The position numbers and the translations under genes were made by a program. From Acidobacteriota bacterium (GTDB taxonomy: Bacteria; Acidobacteriota; Blastocatellia; Pyrinomonadales; Pyrinomonadaceae), in NCBI GenBank assembly GCA_003222945.1, contig QHXM01000069.1:1-36388 (forward strand): 36,388 nucleotides of DNA, written 5' to 3'. This document shows positions 14,739-23,740 of the stretch, piece by piece (within the stretch, counting starts at the first letter, position 1; each line of letters begins with the position of its first letter). The notes beneath the pieces are model-generated. The model worked only from the letters and a program-made list of their open reading frames with translations, was not told where the DNA came from and did no database searches.

Positions 14739-15052
14739 GCATCGAGAGTTTACTAGGTCACAGCCAATCCAGAAACTTTCTGCCGCAAACGGTCTCCTGA
14801 AAGCAGCCAGCGGGTTGTCATCATATGGAAGACAATTAAGTCGCGTCTCTGTTTCTAACAAGCATTCTTCGTCCGTGTTATTTAACCACGCGGCGCTGAA
14901 GTCCGACTTGAACCAGCTTGGAGCTGAAGTTTCCGGCTTGACTCGAACGCCCCATTGTTATTACCAATAGTCTCGTCAATATCTACGCCTGAAGTTCTGT
15001 AGTTAACGACGAGGAATAAGAATATCTGTACTAATCGCAACACGATCTATGC
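14739..15052. other. 314-base intergenic region between divergent genes
   Basis: No gene, tRNA or strong palindrome was recognised. The lower-GC stretch at about 14950-15040 is the likely promoter region for the rightward YcaQ-like gene; no convincing -35/-10 pair or ribosome site before 15053 is visible. Confidence 0.4.
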
Positions 15053-16270
15053 ATGAAGCTAACTCGCAGAGAAGCACAAGTCGTAATGATAGCAGCGACG
15101 GGGCTGACCAAGCGGCCAGGGCGCGCTCTGAATAAGCTGGATGTGCTGGAAGCAATCCGGCGCATGAGCGCATTGCAGATTGATACGATCCACGTGGTCG
15201 CGCGCAGCCCTTATCTGGTCCTGTGGAGTCGTCTGGGCGACTACGAACCGCGTTGGCTGGATGAACTTTTAGCCGAAGGGAAACTCTTCGAGTATTGGTC
15301 GCACGAAGCCTGCTTTCTTCCCATTGAAGATTATCCGCTCTACCGCCACAGGATGCTGAGCGCTGAACGTATGGGCTGGAAATACTCGCGCGTATGGGTC
15401 AACGCTCATCGGAAAGAGGTCAAGGGGCTTCTCAACTTTATACGCAAGCACGGCCCTGTTCGCTCATCGGATTTTGCGCGCACGGACGGCAAGGCGGGTG
15501 GCTGGTGGGAGTGGAAGACAGAGAAGCGCGCGCTAGAAATGCTTTTCACAGCGGGCGAACTTATGATCGCGCGCCGCCACAACTTTCAGCGCATTTACGA
15601 TCTGCGCGAACGCGTCCTGCCCTCATGGGATGATTCCCTGCTTCCTTCGGAAGAAGAAGCAAGACGCGCGCTCGCTCTCCTTGCCGTTCGCGCTCTTGGA
15701 ATCGCAAAGGCGCGTTGGGTGAGCGATTATTTTCGCACCGGTAGGCGAGAGACAAGCGTGACCGTCACCGCGTTGGCAGATGAGGGACAACTGCTCCGCG
15801 TCGAAGTCGAGGGATGGAAAGAGGAGGCTTACGTTCATCCTGAGAATCGTAAGTTGATCGAGAAGGTCAAGCGCGGCTCTCTTCCATTGGAATTGACCAC
15901 GCTCCTTTCGCCGTTTGATCCACTCTGTTGGGATCGCGCGCGTGCGCGTGAGATGTTCGGATTCGATTATCGTCTGGAGTGCTACACGCCCGCGCCAAAA
16001 CGTCGCTACGGCTATTTCACGTTGCCCATTCTTCATCGCGGAAAGTTGATAGGCCGCCTAGACCCGAAGGCGCATCGCAAGGAAGGACTCTTCGAGGTCA
16101 AGTCGCTCAACCTTGAGCCTGAAGTTGTCATCAATGATGAGTTGATAGAGGACGTAGCAAGAGCGCTGCACGAGTGCGCCCTGTGGCATCAGATGCCGGA
16201 GGTTGTAGTCAGGCAATCCGATCCGACAAAGCTAACCAGACTCATAAATCGGGCGCTCGCACGACTGTAG
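15053..16270 (+). CDS. Winged-helix DNA glycosylase-like protein of the YcaQ/AlkZ family
   Basis: A 405-residue member of the HTH_42 family, whose studied members (AlkZ of Streptomyces, YcaQ of E. coli) unhook interstrand crosslinks or excise bulky alkylated bases. The signature catalytic Q-x-D/Q motif is present in MSALQIDTIHVVARSPYLVLWSRLG. FEYWSHEACFLP, HGPVRSSDF and LLSPFDPLCWDR are the other conserved family blocks. The length is normal. Whether this member repairs crosslinks is inferred. It is monocistronic, next to the decayed cluster but itself apparently intact. The ATG start has no obvious ribosome site. Confidence 0.88.
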   Translation: MKLTRREAQVVMIAATGLTKRPGRALNKLDVLEAIRRMSALQIDTIHVVARSPYLVLWSRLGDYEPRWLDELLAEGKLFEYWSHEACFLPIEDYPLYRHRMLSAERMGWKYSRVWVNAHRKEVKGLLNFIRKHGPVRSSDFARTDGKAGGWWEWKTEKRALEMLFTAGELMIARRHNFQRIYDLRERVLPSWDDSLLPSEEEARRALALLAVRALGIAKARWVSDYFRTGRRETSVTVTALADEGQLLRVEVEGWKEEAYVHPENRKLIEKVKRGSLPLELTTLLSPFDPLCWDRARAREMFGFDYRLECYTPAPKRRYGYFTLPILHRGKLIGRLDPKAHRKEGLFEVKSLNLEPEVVINDELIEDVARALHECALWHQMPEVVVRQSDPTKLTRLINRALARL

Positions 16271-16535
16271 TCCGCTTCTCTGTAGGGCTGAAATTACGAT
16301 AGCGCCGAACTGTAGTTCATCCGACTTCCCTTGTCATTAGCTTTCACTTCATTCCGTGAAGATAAGCAGGCTGAATTTTGCACGCTCGTTCTGGAATAGG
16401 CAACCCGAAGTGGTCTCGTTTGATTTTGAGAAAGTGGCTCTTGAACAGGCGAGAATTCTGTCTAACCTGACTATGGAAGCGCACGGGCGTTTCGAGCCGC
16501 CTGTGCGGGAAAGGCGACGGGAGGTTCAGAGGCTT

Positions 16536-16787
16536 ATGGCTTTGGAAATGAAAGATGCCTGCGAAAGGTGTCACGCACGGCTAGATGGGCAGGGCGAAGC
16601 CTGCATCTGTAGTTTTGAATGCACCTTCTGCCCTGAGTGCGCGCAGGCTTTGAGCTACACTTGTCAGAACTGCGGCGGCGAACTGGTCCGCAGACCAAAG
16701 AGGAAAGTTGCCGGGAGCGCTACCATTCTCGACAGCGATTCAATCGAAACGGACACTGTTCCGGCGCAATGTCCGGTCGTAGGTTGA
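16536..16787 (+). CDS. DUF1272 family cysteine-rich protein
   Basis: An 83-residue protein beginning MALEMKDACERCHARLDGQG and continuing ACICSFECTFCPECAQAL, YTCQNCGGELVRRPKR. Three C-x2-C pairs plus single cysteines form a likely zinc-ribbon fold; this whole block is the DUF1272 signature. An upstream in-frame ATG at 16356 exists, but the ATG at 16536 is preferred because GGGAGG lies 11 bases upstream and DUF1272 proteins start here. The biochemical role is unknown. The stop is two bases before the ATG of a GNAT acetyltransferase, so the two are probably translationally coupled. Confidence 0.85.
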   Translation: MALEMKDACERCHARLDGQGEACICSFECTFCPECAQALSYTCQNCGGELVRRPKRKVAGSATILDSDSIETDTVPAQCPVVG

Positions 16788-16789
16788 CG

Positions 16790-17308
16790 ATGGCGACGCA
16801 GCCTTCAATTGTTGAGAGCGGAAGCGGCCAGCGAGTGCAAATACGTCTGGCCGCGAGCGTAGATGCGGCGCAGATAGCTTCGGTTCTTCGTGAATCGTTC
16901 ATAGAATACAGAGCCTCGTACACGCCTGAAGGCTTCGCTGCAACTACTCCAACAATTGAAGAGGTGCAGAGCCGCATGGAGGAAGGGCCGGTGTGGGTCA
17001 CTCTGCTTGACGGCTCTGTCGTAGGCACTGTGGCCGCAGTTGAGCGTGGCGAGGATTTGTATGTTAGAGGTATGGCGGTCTTACCTGCTGCGAGGGGGAG
17101 CGGTGTGGGTCAACTGCTCTTACGAGAGATAGAGGACTACGCGGCGACGCGAGGTTACAGGCGTCTTGTTCTGAGCACGACTCCGTTTCTTCATAGCGCA
17201 ATCCGCCTCTACGAGCGCTTCGGCTTTCTGCGAAGCGAAGAGGGCGCACGCGATCTTAAGGGTACGCCCTTATTCACTATGGTGAAGAATTTGAGACAGG
17301 CGCAGTGA
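16790..17308 (+). CDS. GNAT family N-acetyltransferase
   Basis: 172 residues. The acetyl-CoA pyrophosphate loop is AVLPAARGSGVGQLLLREIEDYA (R/Q-x-x-G-x-G/A). LYVRGMAVLP is the preceding strand, and LSTTPFLHSAIRLYERFGF is the family C-terminal motif B. The substrate is unknown. The start is set by the two-base gap to the DUF1272 gene; an upstream open extension in this frame overlaps DUF1272 and is not credible. Confidence 0.88.
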   Translation: MATQPSIVESGSGQRVQIRLAASVDAAQIASVLRESFIEYRASYTPEGFAATTPTIEEVQSRMEEGPVWVTLLDGSVVGTVAAVERGEDLYVRGMAVLPAARGSGVGQLLLREIEDYAATRGYRRLVLSTTPFLHSAIRLYERFGFLRSEEGARDLKGTPLFTMVKNLRQAQ

Positions 17309-17397
17309 GCGACGCAAGCGTGAGTTAAAGTTGCGACGACGCTTCATCGCATCGGCGTTGCTTTATGAAAAACGTTACCACTCTTCCGTCGCATTGA

Positions 17398-17844
17398 ATG
17401 GGAGGCCAGAAGTTGAGCGGAAAGATTATACTTGCTCAAGAGGATGACGAAATACGAAGGTGCTACGCGGTCATGGCGGAGTTGCGTCCACACGTGCAAC
17501 CGGAAGAGTTTCTCGTCAGGGTAAAAAGACAGTCGGAGAACGCGGGTTACAAACTGGCTTTCCTGACCGACGATGAGGTAAAAGCTGTAGCCGGGTTTAG
17601 AATCTCGGAGGGTCTGGCGTGGGGCAAGTTCCTTTATCTTGACGACCTCGTAACCAAAAGCGCTGACAGATCGAAGGGCTACGGCAGCCAGCTATTCGAT
17701 TGGCTGGTCGAATACGCGCGCGCGGAAGACTGCGAAGAGTTTCATCTGAATTCGAGAGTGCAGAGATTCGACGCGCACAGATTCTATCTTAATAAAAGAA
17801 TGTTCATAGAGTGCCACCACTTCACATTGAAGTTGCGAGTTTGA
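17398..17844 (+). CDS. GNAT family N-acetyltransferase
   Basis: 148 residues with LYLDDLVTKSADRSKGYGSQLFDWLVEYA (R-x-x-G-x-G acetyl-CoA loop) and a C-terminal VQRFDAHRFYLNKRMF block typical of small single-domain GNATs. Two starts compete: ATG 17398 without a ribosome site, and TTG 17413 preceded by GGGAGG at a spacing of seven. The TTG would remove five residues outside the fold and is attractive. The substrate is unknown. Confidence 0.85.
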   Translation: MGGQKLSGKIILAQEDDEIRRCYAVMAELRPHVQPEEFLVRVKRQSENAGYKLAFLTDDEVKAVAGFRISEGLAWGKFLYLDDLVTKSADRSKGYGSQLFDWLVEYARAEDCEEFHLNSRVQRFDAHRFYLNKRMFIECHHFTLKLRV

Positions 17845-17889
17845 ACGCAGATATTTTGTAGCAGATAGCAATTGATTGAAAGCATACGG

Positions 17890-17916
17890 GTCAGTACTAC
17901 CGCGGGTGGTACTGAC
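17890..17916. promoter_or_regulatory. 27-base near-perfect palindrome (GTCAGTAC type)
   Basis: The left arm GTCAGTACTACC (17890-17901) and right arm GGTGGTACTGAC (17905-17916) are complementary except for one position, around GCG. It lies 30 bases before the start of the PEP mutase-like gene. It could be an operator, or a REP/miniature palindrome of the genome; a single copy cannot tell. Confidence 0.6.
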
Positions 17917-17946
17917 AAGAAAATAGACGGACAGGAAAATGGCAAG

Positions 17947-18774
17947 ATGACGACACAGTTAGATAGGGCAACAAAATTCAGAGCTTTGCACGAGCGCCAA
18001 GGAGCTTTCATCATTCCCAATCCCTGGGACATCGGCTCGGCGCGACTGCTGGCAAGCCTGGGCTTTGAGGCGCTGGCGACGACAAGCTCCGGCTTTGCAA
18101 ACTCGCTTGGAAGGCTCGACGGGCAGGTCACGCGCGAAGAAGTTATAGAACATTGCCGCAGCATCTCAGCGGCGACCAATCTGCCAGTGAGCGCTGATCT
18201 GGAAAACTGTTTCGCAGATGATCCGTCCGGTGTCGTAGAGACCATCGTGCTCGGCGCTGAGGCAGGACTCGTCGGCTGTTCAATCGAAGATTTCACACGC
18301 GATGCCTCTAAGTCAATCTACGATTTCGCGCTTGCGACGGAGCGCGTTCACGCCGCAGCCGAAGCAGCGCGCTCGCTCGCCTTCCCTTTCACGCTGACTG
18401 CGCGCGCCGAAAATCTTCTTCATGGAAAGAATGACCTGGACGATACGATTCGTCGCCTGCAAGCGTTTGAGGCTGCGGGCGCAGACGTGCTCTACGCGCC
18501 GGGTCTGAAGTCTCTGGATGAAGTTCGGTTAGTGACTGACGCGTTAAAGAAGCCTGTCAATGTGCTCGCTCCCATGTTGAAAGGTGTGACGCTCGCGCAG
18601 TTGAGGGACGCGGGCGCTAAACGCATCAGCACCGGCGGAGCATTGGCGCGCGCCGCCATCTACGCGCTGCTCCGTGCAGGCGCAGAGATGATAGATGGTG
18701 AGAGCTTCGAGTGGACTTCAGAGCTTGCGTCGAGCGCTGACGTGAAAAAGCTATTGAGCGCCTGGATCGAGTGA
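17947..18774 (+). CDS. Isocitrate lyase/phosphoenolpyruvate mutase family protein
   Basis: A 275-residue alpha/beta barrel protein. GAFIIPNPWDIGSARLLASLGFEALATTSSGFA is the N-terminal signature. VSADLENCFADDP carries the metal-binding acidic residues, AGLVGCSIEDF follows, then TARAENLL and GADVLYAPGL, and RISTGGALARAA near the end. Members cleave or rearrange C-C or C-P bonds in 2-hydroxy- or 2-oxo-dicarboxylate-like substrates; the actual substrate here is unknown. The reading frame is open back to 17872, but the ATG at 17947 matches family starts and leaves the palindrome in the leader. It is convergent with the MocR regulator. Confidence 0.88.
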   Translation: MTTQLDRATKFRALHERQGAFIIPNPWDIGSARLLASLGFEALATTSSGFANSLGRLDGQVTREEVIEHCRSISAATNLPVSADLENCFADDPSGVVETIVLGAEAGLVGCSIEDFTRDASKSIYDFALATERVHAAAEAARSLAFPFTLTARAENLLHGKNDLDDTIRRLQAFEAAGADVLYAPGLKSLDEVRLVTDALKKPVNVLAPMLKGVTLAQLRDAGAKRISTGGALARAAIYALLRAGAEMIDGESFEWTSELASSADVKKLLSAWIE

Positions 18775-18793
18775 CTGAGAGAGTGTGAAAGAG

Positions 18794-20323
18794 TCAACTT
18801 GCGCGTCTGCGTCGCGTCCTTCGGTTCATCTCTATGCACGAGCGTATAGCTGCGGATAGCTGCACAGCGCCTCTGCGAATCTCATATTTATTAAACGCGG
18901 CGTAGCCAAGCTCCAAGCCTCCGCGTGGCGACTCTTCGGCGTAGAAGATTGACATCGGTCGCGCTTCAACATTGTGCGCGGCGGCTTCACGCGAGACCGC
19001 CTTATCGTCCAACCCTTCCGGCAGCCACGCCACAAGTTGAATACCTGCGGCTGAAGGCTCTACTTCGAGCAGATGGCCGCACTCTTTTTCGAGAGCATCA
19101 ATCAAATACTTCTGGCGCTCGGCGTAGAGCGTTCGCATACGTCGTATGTGACGACCAAAGTGGCCTTCATCTATAAAGTCCGTCAGGATTGCCTGTTCGA
19201 CTGAAGGCGAATGGCGACCCGACATCGAGCGCGCTGCAAGAAAAGCGTCAACCAGAGCTTCGGGCGCGACGATGTAGCCCAGCCTGAGCGACGGGAATAG
19301 AAACTTGCTGAACGTCCCTATGTAAACAACACGCCCGTCCGTGTCTAATCCCTGAAGCGATGCTATGGGACGGCCCTCGTACCTGTACTCGCTGTCGAAA
19401 TCGTCCTCCATCACCCACGCGCTGGCGCGACTCGCCCACTCCAAGAGCGCAAGACGGCGCGGCAGACTCATAGTCATCCCCAATGGGAATTGATGCGAAG
19501 GCGTGACGTAGATTAATCGCGCGCTTGCATCTAACCTTGCGCCTGCCGCAACGTCCAAGCCTTCCGAGTCAACTGGGACGTAAACGAGGCGCGCGCCCGA
19601 GGCTATGAGCGCCGCACGAGCGCCCAGGTAACCCGGCTCTTCCATCCAGGCAGTGTCGCCGGGGTCTAGCAACACGCGCGCGATTAGATCGAAGGCCATC
19701 TGCGCGCCGTCAACAATGATGACCTGCTCAGGCGTGCAGCGAACCGCGCGCGCAACCCCCAGGTAAGAAGCGATGGCTCGTCGCAATGGCGCAAGGCCCT
19801 GCGGCTCGCCGTAGCCCAGCAGATTGTCGGCGGGCCTGCGCCAGTATCTAGCGGCAATTTTCGACCACACCTCAAACGGAAAAGAGTCCAGAGCGGGCAC
19901 GCCAGATTGAAACGCGCGCACTCTTTCCGAAGAACGCGGAAGGCTGTCAGCGAAAGCAGCGAAGATTTGGCCGCGCTTAGATAGACCCGGACCTCTTACA
20001 AGCGTGCGGGCGGAACTTCGCGTGATCGCCTTGACGTTGAGAAACTCTTCCGGCAGTGCGCGCGAGACGTATGTGCCTGAGCCGACCTGTCCTTCAAGAT
20101 AGCCTTCGGCCAGTAACTGCTCGAAAGCGTTTACGACTGTGTTGCGCGAAACATTGAGTTCCTTCGCTATCTCGCGCGAAGACTGTAGGCGCGTCCCCGG
20201 CGCAAGCTGGCCTTTCAATATCGCTCTGCGCAGGCAATCGTATAGCTGCCTGTAGAGAGGCGTCTCAGACTTTCCGTCCAGCGTGATTAGTCCGTTCGGT
20301 ATCGAAGAAGAAAATTTTGCCAT
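18794..20323 (-). CDS. MocR/PdxR-type regulator (GntR HTH + aminotransferase domain)
   Basis: A 509-residue protein. The GntR winged helix at residues about 15-90 contains TPLYRQLYDCLRRAILKGQL, SSREIAKELNVSRNTVVNAFEQLLAEGYL and VGSGTYVS. The fold-type I aminotransferase domain follows: NLLGYGEPQGLAPLRRAIASYLGVARAV, VIIVDGAQMAFDLIARVLLDPGD, WVMEDDFDSEYRYEG, and GTFSKFLFPSLRLGYIVAP with the PLP lysine. MocR proteins are dimeric sensors of PLP or related aldimines that activate or repress a divergent gene. Here the divergent gene, 166 bases away, is an FMN-binding PNPOx-like protein, a frequent partner. Confidence 0.93.
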   Translation of the reverse strand: MAKFSSSIPNGLITLDGKSETPLYRQLYDCLRRAILKGQLAPGTRLQSSREIAKELNVSRNTVVNAFEQLLAEGYLEGQVGSGTYVSRALPEEFLNVKAITRSSARTLVRGPGLSKRGQIFAAFADSLPRSSERVRAFQSGVPALDSFPFEVWSKIAARYWRRPADNLLGYGEPQGLAPLRRAIASYLGVARAVRCTPEQVIIVDGAQMAFDLIARVLLDPGDTAWMEEPGYLGARAALIASGARLVYVPVDSEGLDVAAGARLDASARLIYVTPSHQFPLGMTMSLPRRLALLEWASRASAWVMEDDFDSEYRYEGRPIASLQGLDTDGRVVYIGTFSKFLFPSLRLGYIVAPEALVDAFLAARSMSGRHSPSVEQAILTDFIDEGHFGRHIRRMRTLYAERQKYLIDALEKECGHLLEVEPSAAGIQLVAWLPEGLDDKAVSREAAAHNVEARPMSIFYAEESPRGGLELGYAAFNKYEIRRGAVQLSAAIRSCIEMNRRTRRRRAS

Positions 20324-20489
20324 AGCGCGGCGCTCAAGCGACTTAACAATCGAACTTAATTGGTACTTTCATTATAGGTGAAAATGGCGCTTGTTAAAAG
20401 ACCGCTTAGTGGTAGCTTTTGAGATCGCTCGCCTGTTTTAGCAGCGTAGAGCGGCGCACGACACAGATAAACTTTAAGGAGCGAATTAC
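20324..20489. promoter_or_regulatory. Divergent promoter region, MocR / PNPOx-like
   Basis: A 166-base gap between the divergent starts. A relatively AT-rich stretch at 20345-20380 contains TTGGTACTTTCATTATAGG, a plausible binding and promoter area. AAGGAG at 20476-20481 precedes the PNPOx-like ATG. The exact operator was not resolved; MocR regulators usually bind two or three direct repeats in such gaps. Confidence 0.45.
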
Positions 20490-21146
20490 ATGGCGGATTT
20501 CACGCCCACGGCGCGAACGACTCTCAAACGTCTTCCGCGTCGCGGAAGTTTTGAGCGCGAACTCATCTACAGCATTTTGGACGAGGGACTGGTATGTCAC
20601 GTCGGCTTCGTTCACAACAATCATCCGGTCGTCATCCCCACAGCTTATGGACGCACAGGCGAGCATCTCTACATTCACGGCTCGAAAGCAAGTCGAATGA
20701 TGAGCGCGTTGCGAGATGGCGCTGATGTTTCTGTGACGGTGACGCTTCTTGATGGGCTTGTGCTCGCGCGCTCCGCTTTTCATCATTCGATGAACTACAG
20801 GTCGGTTGTTATCTTCGGAAAAGTCTCAGAGGTTTTGGACCGTGCGGAGAAGACCGAAGCGCTCCGATGCTTTACCGAGCACATAGTAAAGGGACGCTGG
20901 GCTGATGTGCGCCCGCCTACGAAAGCGGAATTAGACGGCACGACGGTCCTCTCGCTCACCCTCGAAGAAGCTTCGGCTAAAGTTCGAACTGGTCCGCCGC
21001 TGGACGATGAGGAGGATTATCAACTTCCAATTTGGGCTGGCGTACTTCAACTCAGAACGGTCGCAGGAGAGTTGTCGCCTGACCCGCGACTACCAGATGG
21101 GATTGAATCGCCCACGTACCTGCGAGAATATCGTCGAGCGCTCTGA
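20490..21146 (+). CDS. Pyridoxamine 5'-phosphate oxidase-like FMN-binding protein
   Basis: 218 residues with the split-barrel flavin-binding pattern of the Pfam Pyridox_ox_2 group: GLVCHVGFVHNNHPVVIPTAYGRTGEHLYIHGSKASRMM, VSVTVTLLDGLVLARSAFHHSMNYRSVVIFGKV and LPIWAGVLQL near the C terminus. Members bind FMN or F420-like flavins; few have known reactions. The clear ribosome site AAGGAG fixes the ATG at 20490. Divergence from a MocR regulator suggests expression tied to vitamin B6 or amino-compound status. Confidence 0.9.
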   Translation: MADFTPTARTTLKRLPRRGSFERELIYSILDEGLVCHVGFVHNNHPVVIPTAYGRTGEHLYIHGSKASRMMSALRDGADVSVTVTLLDGLVLARSAFHHSMNYRSVVIFGKVSEVLDRAEKTEALRCFTEHIVKGRWADVRPPTKAELDGTTVLSLTLEEASAKVRTGPPLDDEEDYQLPIWAGVLQLRTVAGELSPDPRLPDGIESPTYLREYRRAL

Positions 21147-21177
21147 GCGCTCTTGTCTAAGCGCGAAAGATTGATCT

Positions 21178-21573
21178 TCATGATGAGGCAGACGCCTGAA
21201 AGTCTGGCGAAGTACCAGACGTTAGAAAGTCCTCTCTGATTGGGGAGAAGATGTCTATCAAAATCACCTCTTCATCCAGCATTCTAGCGCCATGCCAGCT
21301 ATTGGGCGGGAAATGAAGTATGTCGCCCGCCTTTGCGATGCGCTCCTCATCACCGATTGTGAACAGCACGCGTCCCTTCTCAACCATTGTTATCTGCTCG
21401 TGCGGGTGATCGTGTGCAGGGGTGACGATGTGCGGCGCAAAGCGAAGGCGGCAGATCATTAAATTTTCGCCCACGATCATCTGCCGCTCGATGCCCTTCT
21501 CAAGTTGTTCGACCCGAACATGGGACCAGTCCATTAGCTTCGGACCTGAATCAACGTTTGATATGAATTTCAT
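21178..21573 (-). CDS. kdgF: KdgF-like cupin (unsaturated uronate ring-opening)
   Basis: A 131-residue single-domain cupin. The metal-binding motif PAHDHPHEQITMVEKGRVLF (H-x-H-x4-Q/E) and second motif FPPNSWHGARML are intact. The C terminus IDIFSPIREDFL closely matches KdgF proteins (FTPxREDFL), which speed the conversion of 4,5-unsaturated monouronates to the linear ketone DKI in pectin and alginate breakdown. It lies four bases after the stop of a secreted heparinase/alginate-lyase-like gene, so it is translated from the same message. This context supports the assignment. The reaction is inferred from family resemblance. Confidence 0.8.
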   Translation of the reverse strand: MKFISNVDSGPKLMDWSHVRVEQLEKGIERQMIVGENLMICRLRFAPHIVTPAHDHPHEQITMVEKGRVLFTIGDEERIAKAGDILHFPPNSWHGARMLDEEVILIDIFSPIREDFLTSGTSPDFQASASS

Positions 21574-21576
21574 TCT

Positions 21577-23622
21577 CTACGACTTCCCTTCCACTTTAAG
21601 TGTCATGACAAAGCGCGCTGAGGTCGCGGGCTGAGATGTTGTTACTGCGAGCCGAAGCCCGCGCACCTCTTTTTCGCCCTTATCAACAGAACCCGGAGGG
21701 CCGGGCGCAGTCAAGTCGTTCGGCTCAATCAACGTGCGAGCCTGCGCGGGCGCGCTCAAGTTTATTTTCAACTTCACGCCAGCAGCGTCAATCTCAAACT
21801 GATTCGCACTTACTTGCGCCACGCGATCATCGCTATGCAATAGAGCGGTGAAAGTGCGTGGTCTTGTAGTCTGTATATCGTCGCTGATTGTAAAGCCACT
21901 CTTCAAGTCGAAACGGAATTCTCGTGTGAAGCGAACGACGCCAAGCTCCGGTTGATAAGCGCTCGTAGCGTCGCCGCGCAACGTCGCAGAATCGCGCGTG
22001 AGCTTCACTTCCACAATTCTAATCTTGTCCAACTGCTCGTAAGGCACACCGCCAAACGCATCATGCCCCTTGCCCTCAAGCCCCTGCCCGTGCCCGTCAA
22101 TCAGAATGGTATTGTGATGTGCCGTCAGGGGAACGCCTGCATAGCCTGAGTCGCCCGTCAGATATTGGCCGTGCGCGTAGATTATGAAGCTGTTCGCGTC
22201 CGGGTGAGCGTGACCCGACGAGAGTCGCCAGTCCGTGAACTGCTTCAACAGTTCCGCCGCATGATGACCTTCGGGCGGACCACACTTGAAGGCAAAGGCC
22301 GTTGCATCTTTCCCCCAACCAGAACGCCAGTACACAACCTCGTGATCCGGGAAGTAGTGCCGGCGCTCCTGCTTTTCAATCGGCACAGCTTTCACCGCAG
22401 GATCGTACCAGAGAAGCGACCAGAACTCTTCTGCATTGACTTGACCCAAACCTTTGAGCCACGAGGCGACGCCCTGCGCTTCTCCGCTGCGGAAACGCGA
22501 GGCTAGGCGATAGAGGATGTTGTAGTTCGTGCTGTAGTGACCACTGGGGTGGGTGCGCTCGTAGTCTTCGCCCTTGTGCGCGGGCGTCTCGGGTCCAGCA
22601 TACACATCGCCGAAATCGAAGACGTTATCGCCGCCCGGAAGCTGTGCGTGAGCGACGTACTTGTACATCAACTGAAAGCCGGGACGATCATAAAGGTCTT
22701 CGCCTGTCGAGTGCGCGTGAGCGTCCATGTAATGAATGAGCCAGGGCGTTGAGAAAATCCAATACTCGAATCCTTCGTAGTAGTAACCGTCCGCTGAGTA
22801 GGTCGCAAGCACGCGGTCGAAGATTGCGCGCGAAAGCGCAGCCCATTCGGGCGCTTCTTTAACTTCGTCGTAGAGCGCGTAGGCCGCGACCGCCAGACCG
22901 GAGATTGGAATGAAGGTGTGGTTCTGGCTGTAGGAATATGTCTTTCCCGGTTTCGGTTTGAAGTAATCGAACATCAACTTCGCCTGGCGGACAATCTTCT
23001 CGCGGTAGCGTGCGCGCTCCGCTTCCGTTAGATCGTGATAGAGCAGATCGTAGCCTACGCCCATGCCGTAGAGCAGATGTCCGGCTGCAAGGTCTGTGTT
23101 CGGACGGTTGTAGCTGTAGCCCCAGGTGTCGTAAGAGACTGCGGCGTCCATGTAGCGCTTCGCCGCTTCCAGATATTTTTTATCGCCCTCGATCTTGTAA
23201 GCGAACGCACTTTCGGCAATGCCTATTCCGACTTCGTTCTGCGCGCGACGCTCTTCGGCGGGTGGCGGAGGAGGCTGAACGTTGAGCGCGCGAATGTTCT
23301 GTAGAGCAAGCTGCCAAAGCTCTCTGTGCGTGGTGCGTGCGCGTTGGCGAAGTGTTTGAAGCTCGCTCTCTGTCACATGAACGCGCGGGTGCTGGCCGCG
23401 CAGTTCCGGGCGCAAAGTCGAGTTGAGAGTCGTCATCAACTGCGTGAGCGGGTGCGACCCCTTCATCTTGTTTGATTTTGAAGACTCTCGCTCCGACTGC
23501 GCCTCGCGCGCATCCTGAGCCAGAGTCAAACGCGCGAGCGGCGCGAAGAACGTTGAGGTTGCAACCAGCAGGAAAAGAGTTGAACGAAAGAGTGCGCGTC
23601 TGTGGCCTGAAATGAGTTTCAT
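21577..23622 (-). CDS. Secreted heparinase II/III-like polysaccharide lyase
   Basis: A 681-residue protein with a signal peptide (hydrophobic residues 11-33, LARLTLAQDA). The N-terminal alpha/alpha toroid has the alginate-lyase-like region: HPRVHVTESELQTLR, YNRPNTDLAAGHLLYGMGVGYDLLYHDL and YSQNHTFIPISGLAVAAYALYDE. The C-terminal beta-sandwich is the Hepar_II_III domain: GHAHPDANSFIIYAHGQYL and LTAHHNTILIDGHGQ, with conserved His/Tyr candidates. It would act in the periplasm, cutting uronate-containing polysaccharide by beta-elimination; alginate, heparin-like or ulvan substrates cannot be told apart. It heads the lyase-kdgF pair, with SDR and transporter genes just upstream. Confidence 0.88.
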   Translation of the reverse strand: MKLISGHRRALFRSTLFLLVATSTFFAPLARLTLAQDAREAQSERESSKSNKMKGSHPLTQLMTTLNSTLRPELRGQHPRVHVTESELQTLRQRARTTHRELWQLALQNIRALNVQPPPPPAEERRAQNEVGIGIAESAFAYKIEGDKKYLEAAKRYMDAAVSYDTWGYSYNRPNTDLAAGHLLYGMGVGYDLLYHDLTEAERARYREKIVRQAKLMFDYFKPKPGKTYSYSQNHTFIPISGLAVAAYALYDEVKEAPEWAALSRAIFDRVLATYSADGYYYEGFEYWIFSTPWLIHYMDAHAHSTGEDLYDRPGFQLMYKYVAHAQLPGGDNVFDFGDVYAGPETPAHKGEDYERTHPSGHYSTNYNILYRLASRFRSGEAQGVASWLKGLGQVNAEEFWSLLWYDPAVKAVPIEKQERRHYFPDHEVVYWRSGWGKDATAFAFKCGPPEGHHAAELLKQFTDWRLSSGHAHPDANSFIIYAHGQYLTGDSGYAGVPLTAHHNTILIDGHGQGLEGKGHDAFGGVPYEQLDKIRIVEVKLTRDSATLRGDATSAYQPELGVVRFTREFRFDLKSGFTISDDIQTTRPRTFTALLHSDDRVAQVSANQFEIDAAGVKLKINLSAPAQARTLIEPNDLTAPGPPGSVDKGEKEVRGLRLAVTTSQPATSARFVMTLKVEGKS

Positions 23623-23740
23623 CTGGATTACCTGTTTTGAACTTTAATGAGAGAGAAGATAGCTGAACCATTTTATCTCAGGCATCTTCTCCCGCTTAGA
23701 AAAGATTCGTTTTCTCGGTTGTGATCCTTCCGTGCCGTTC

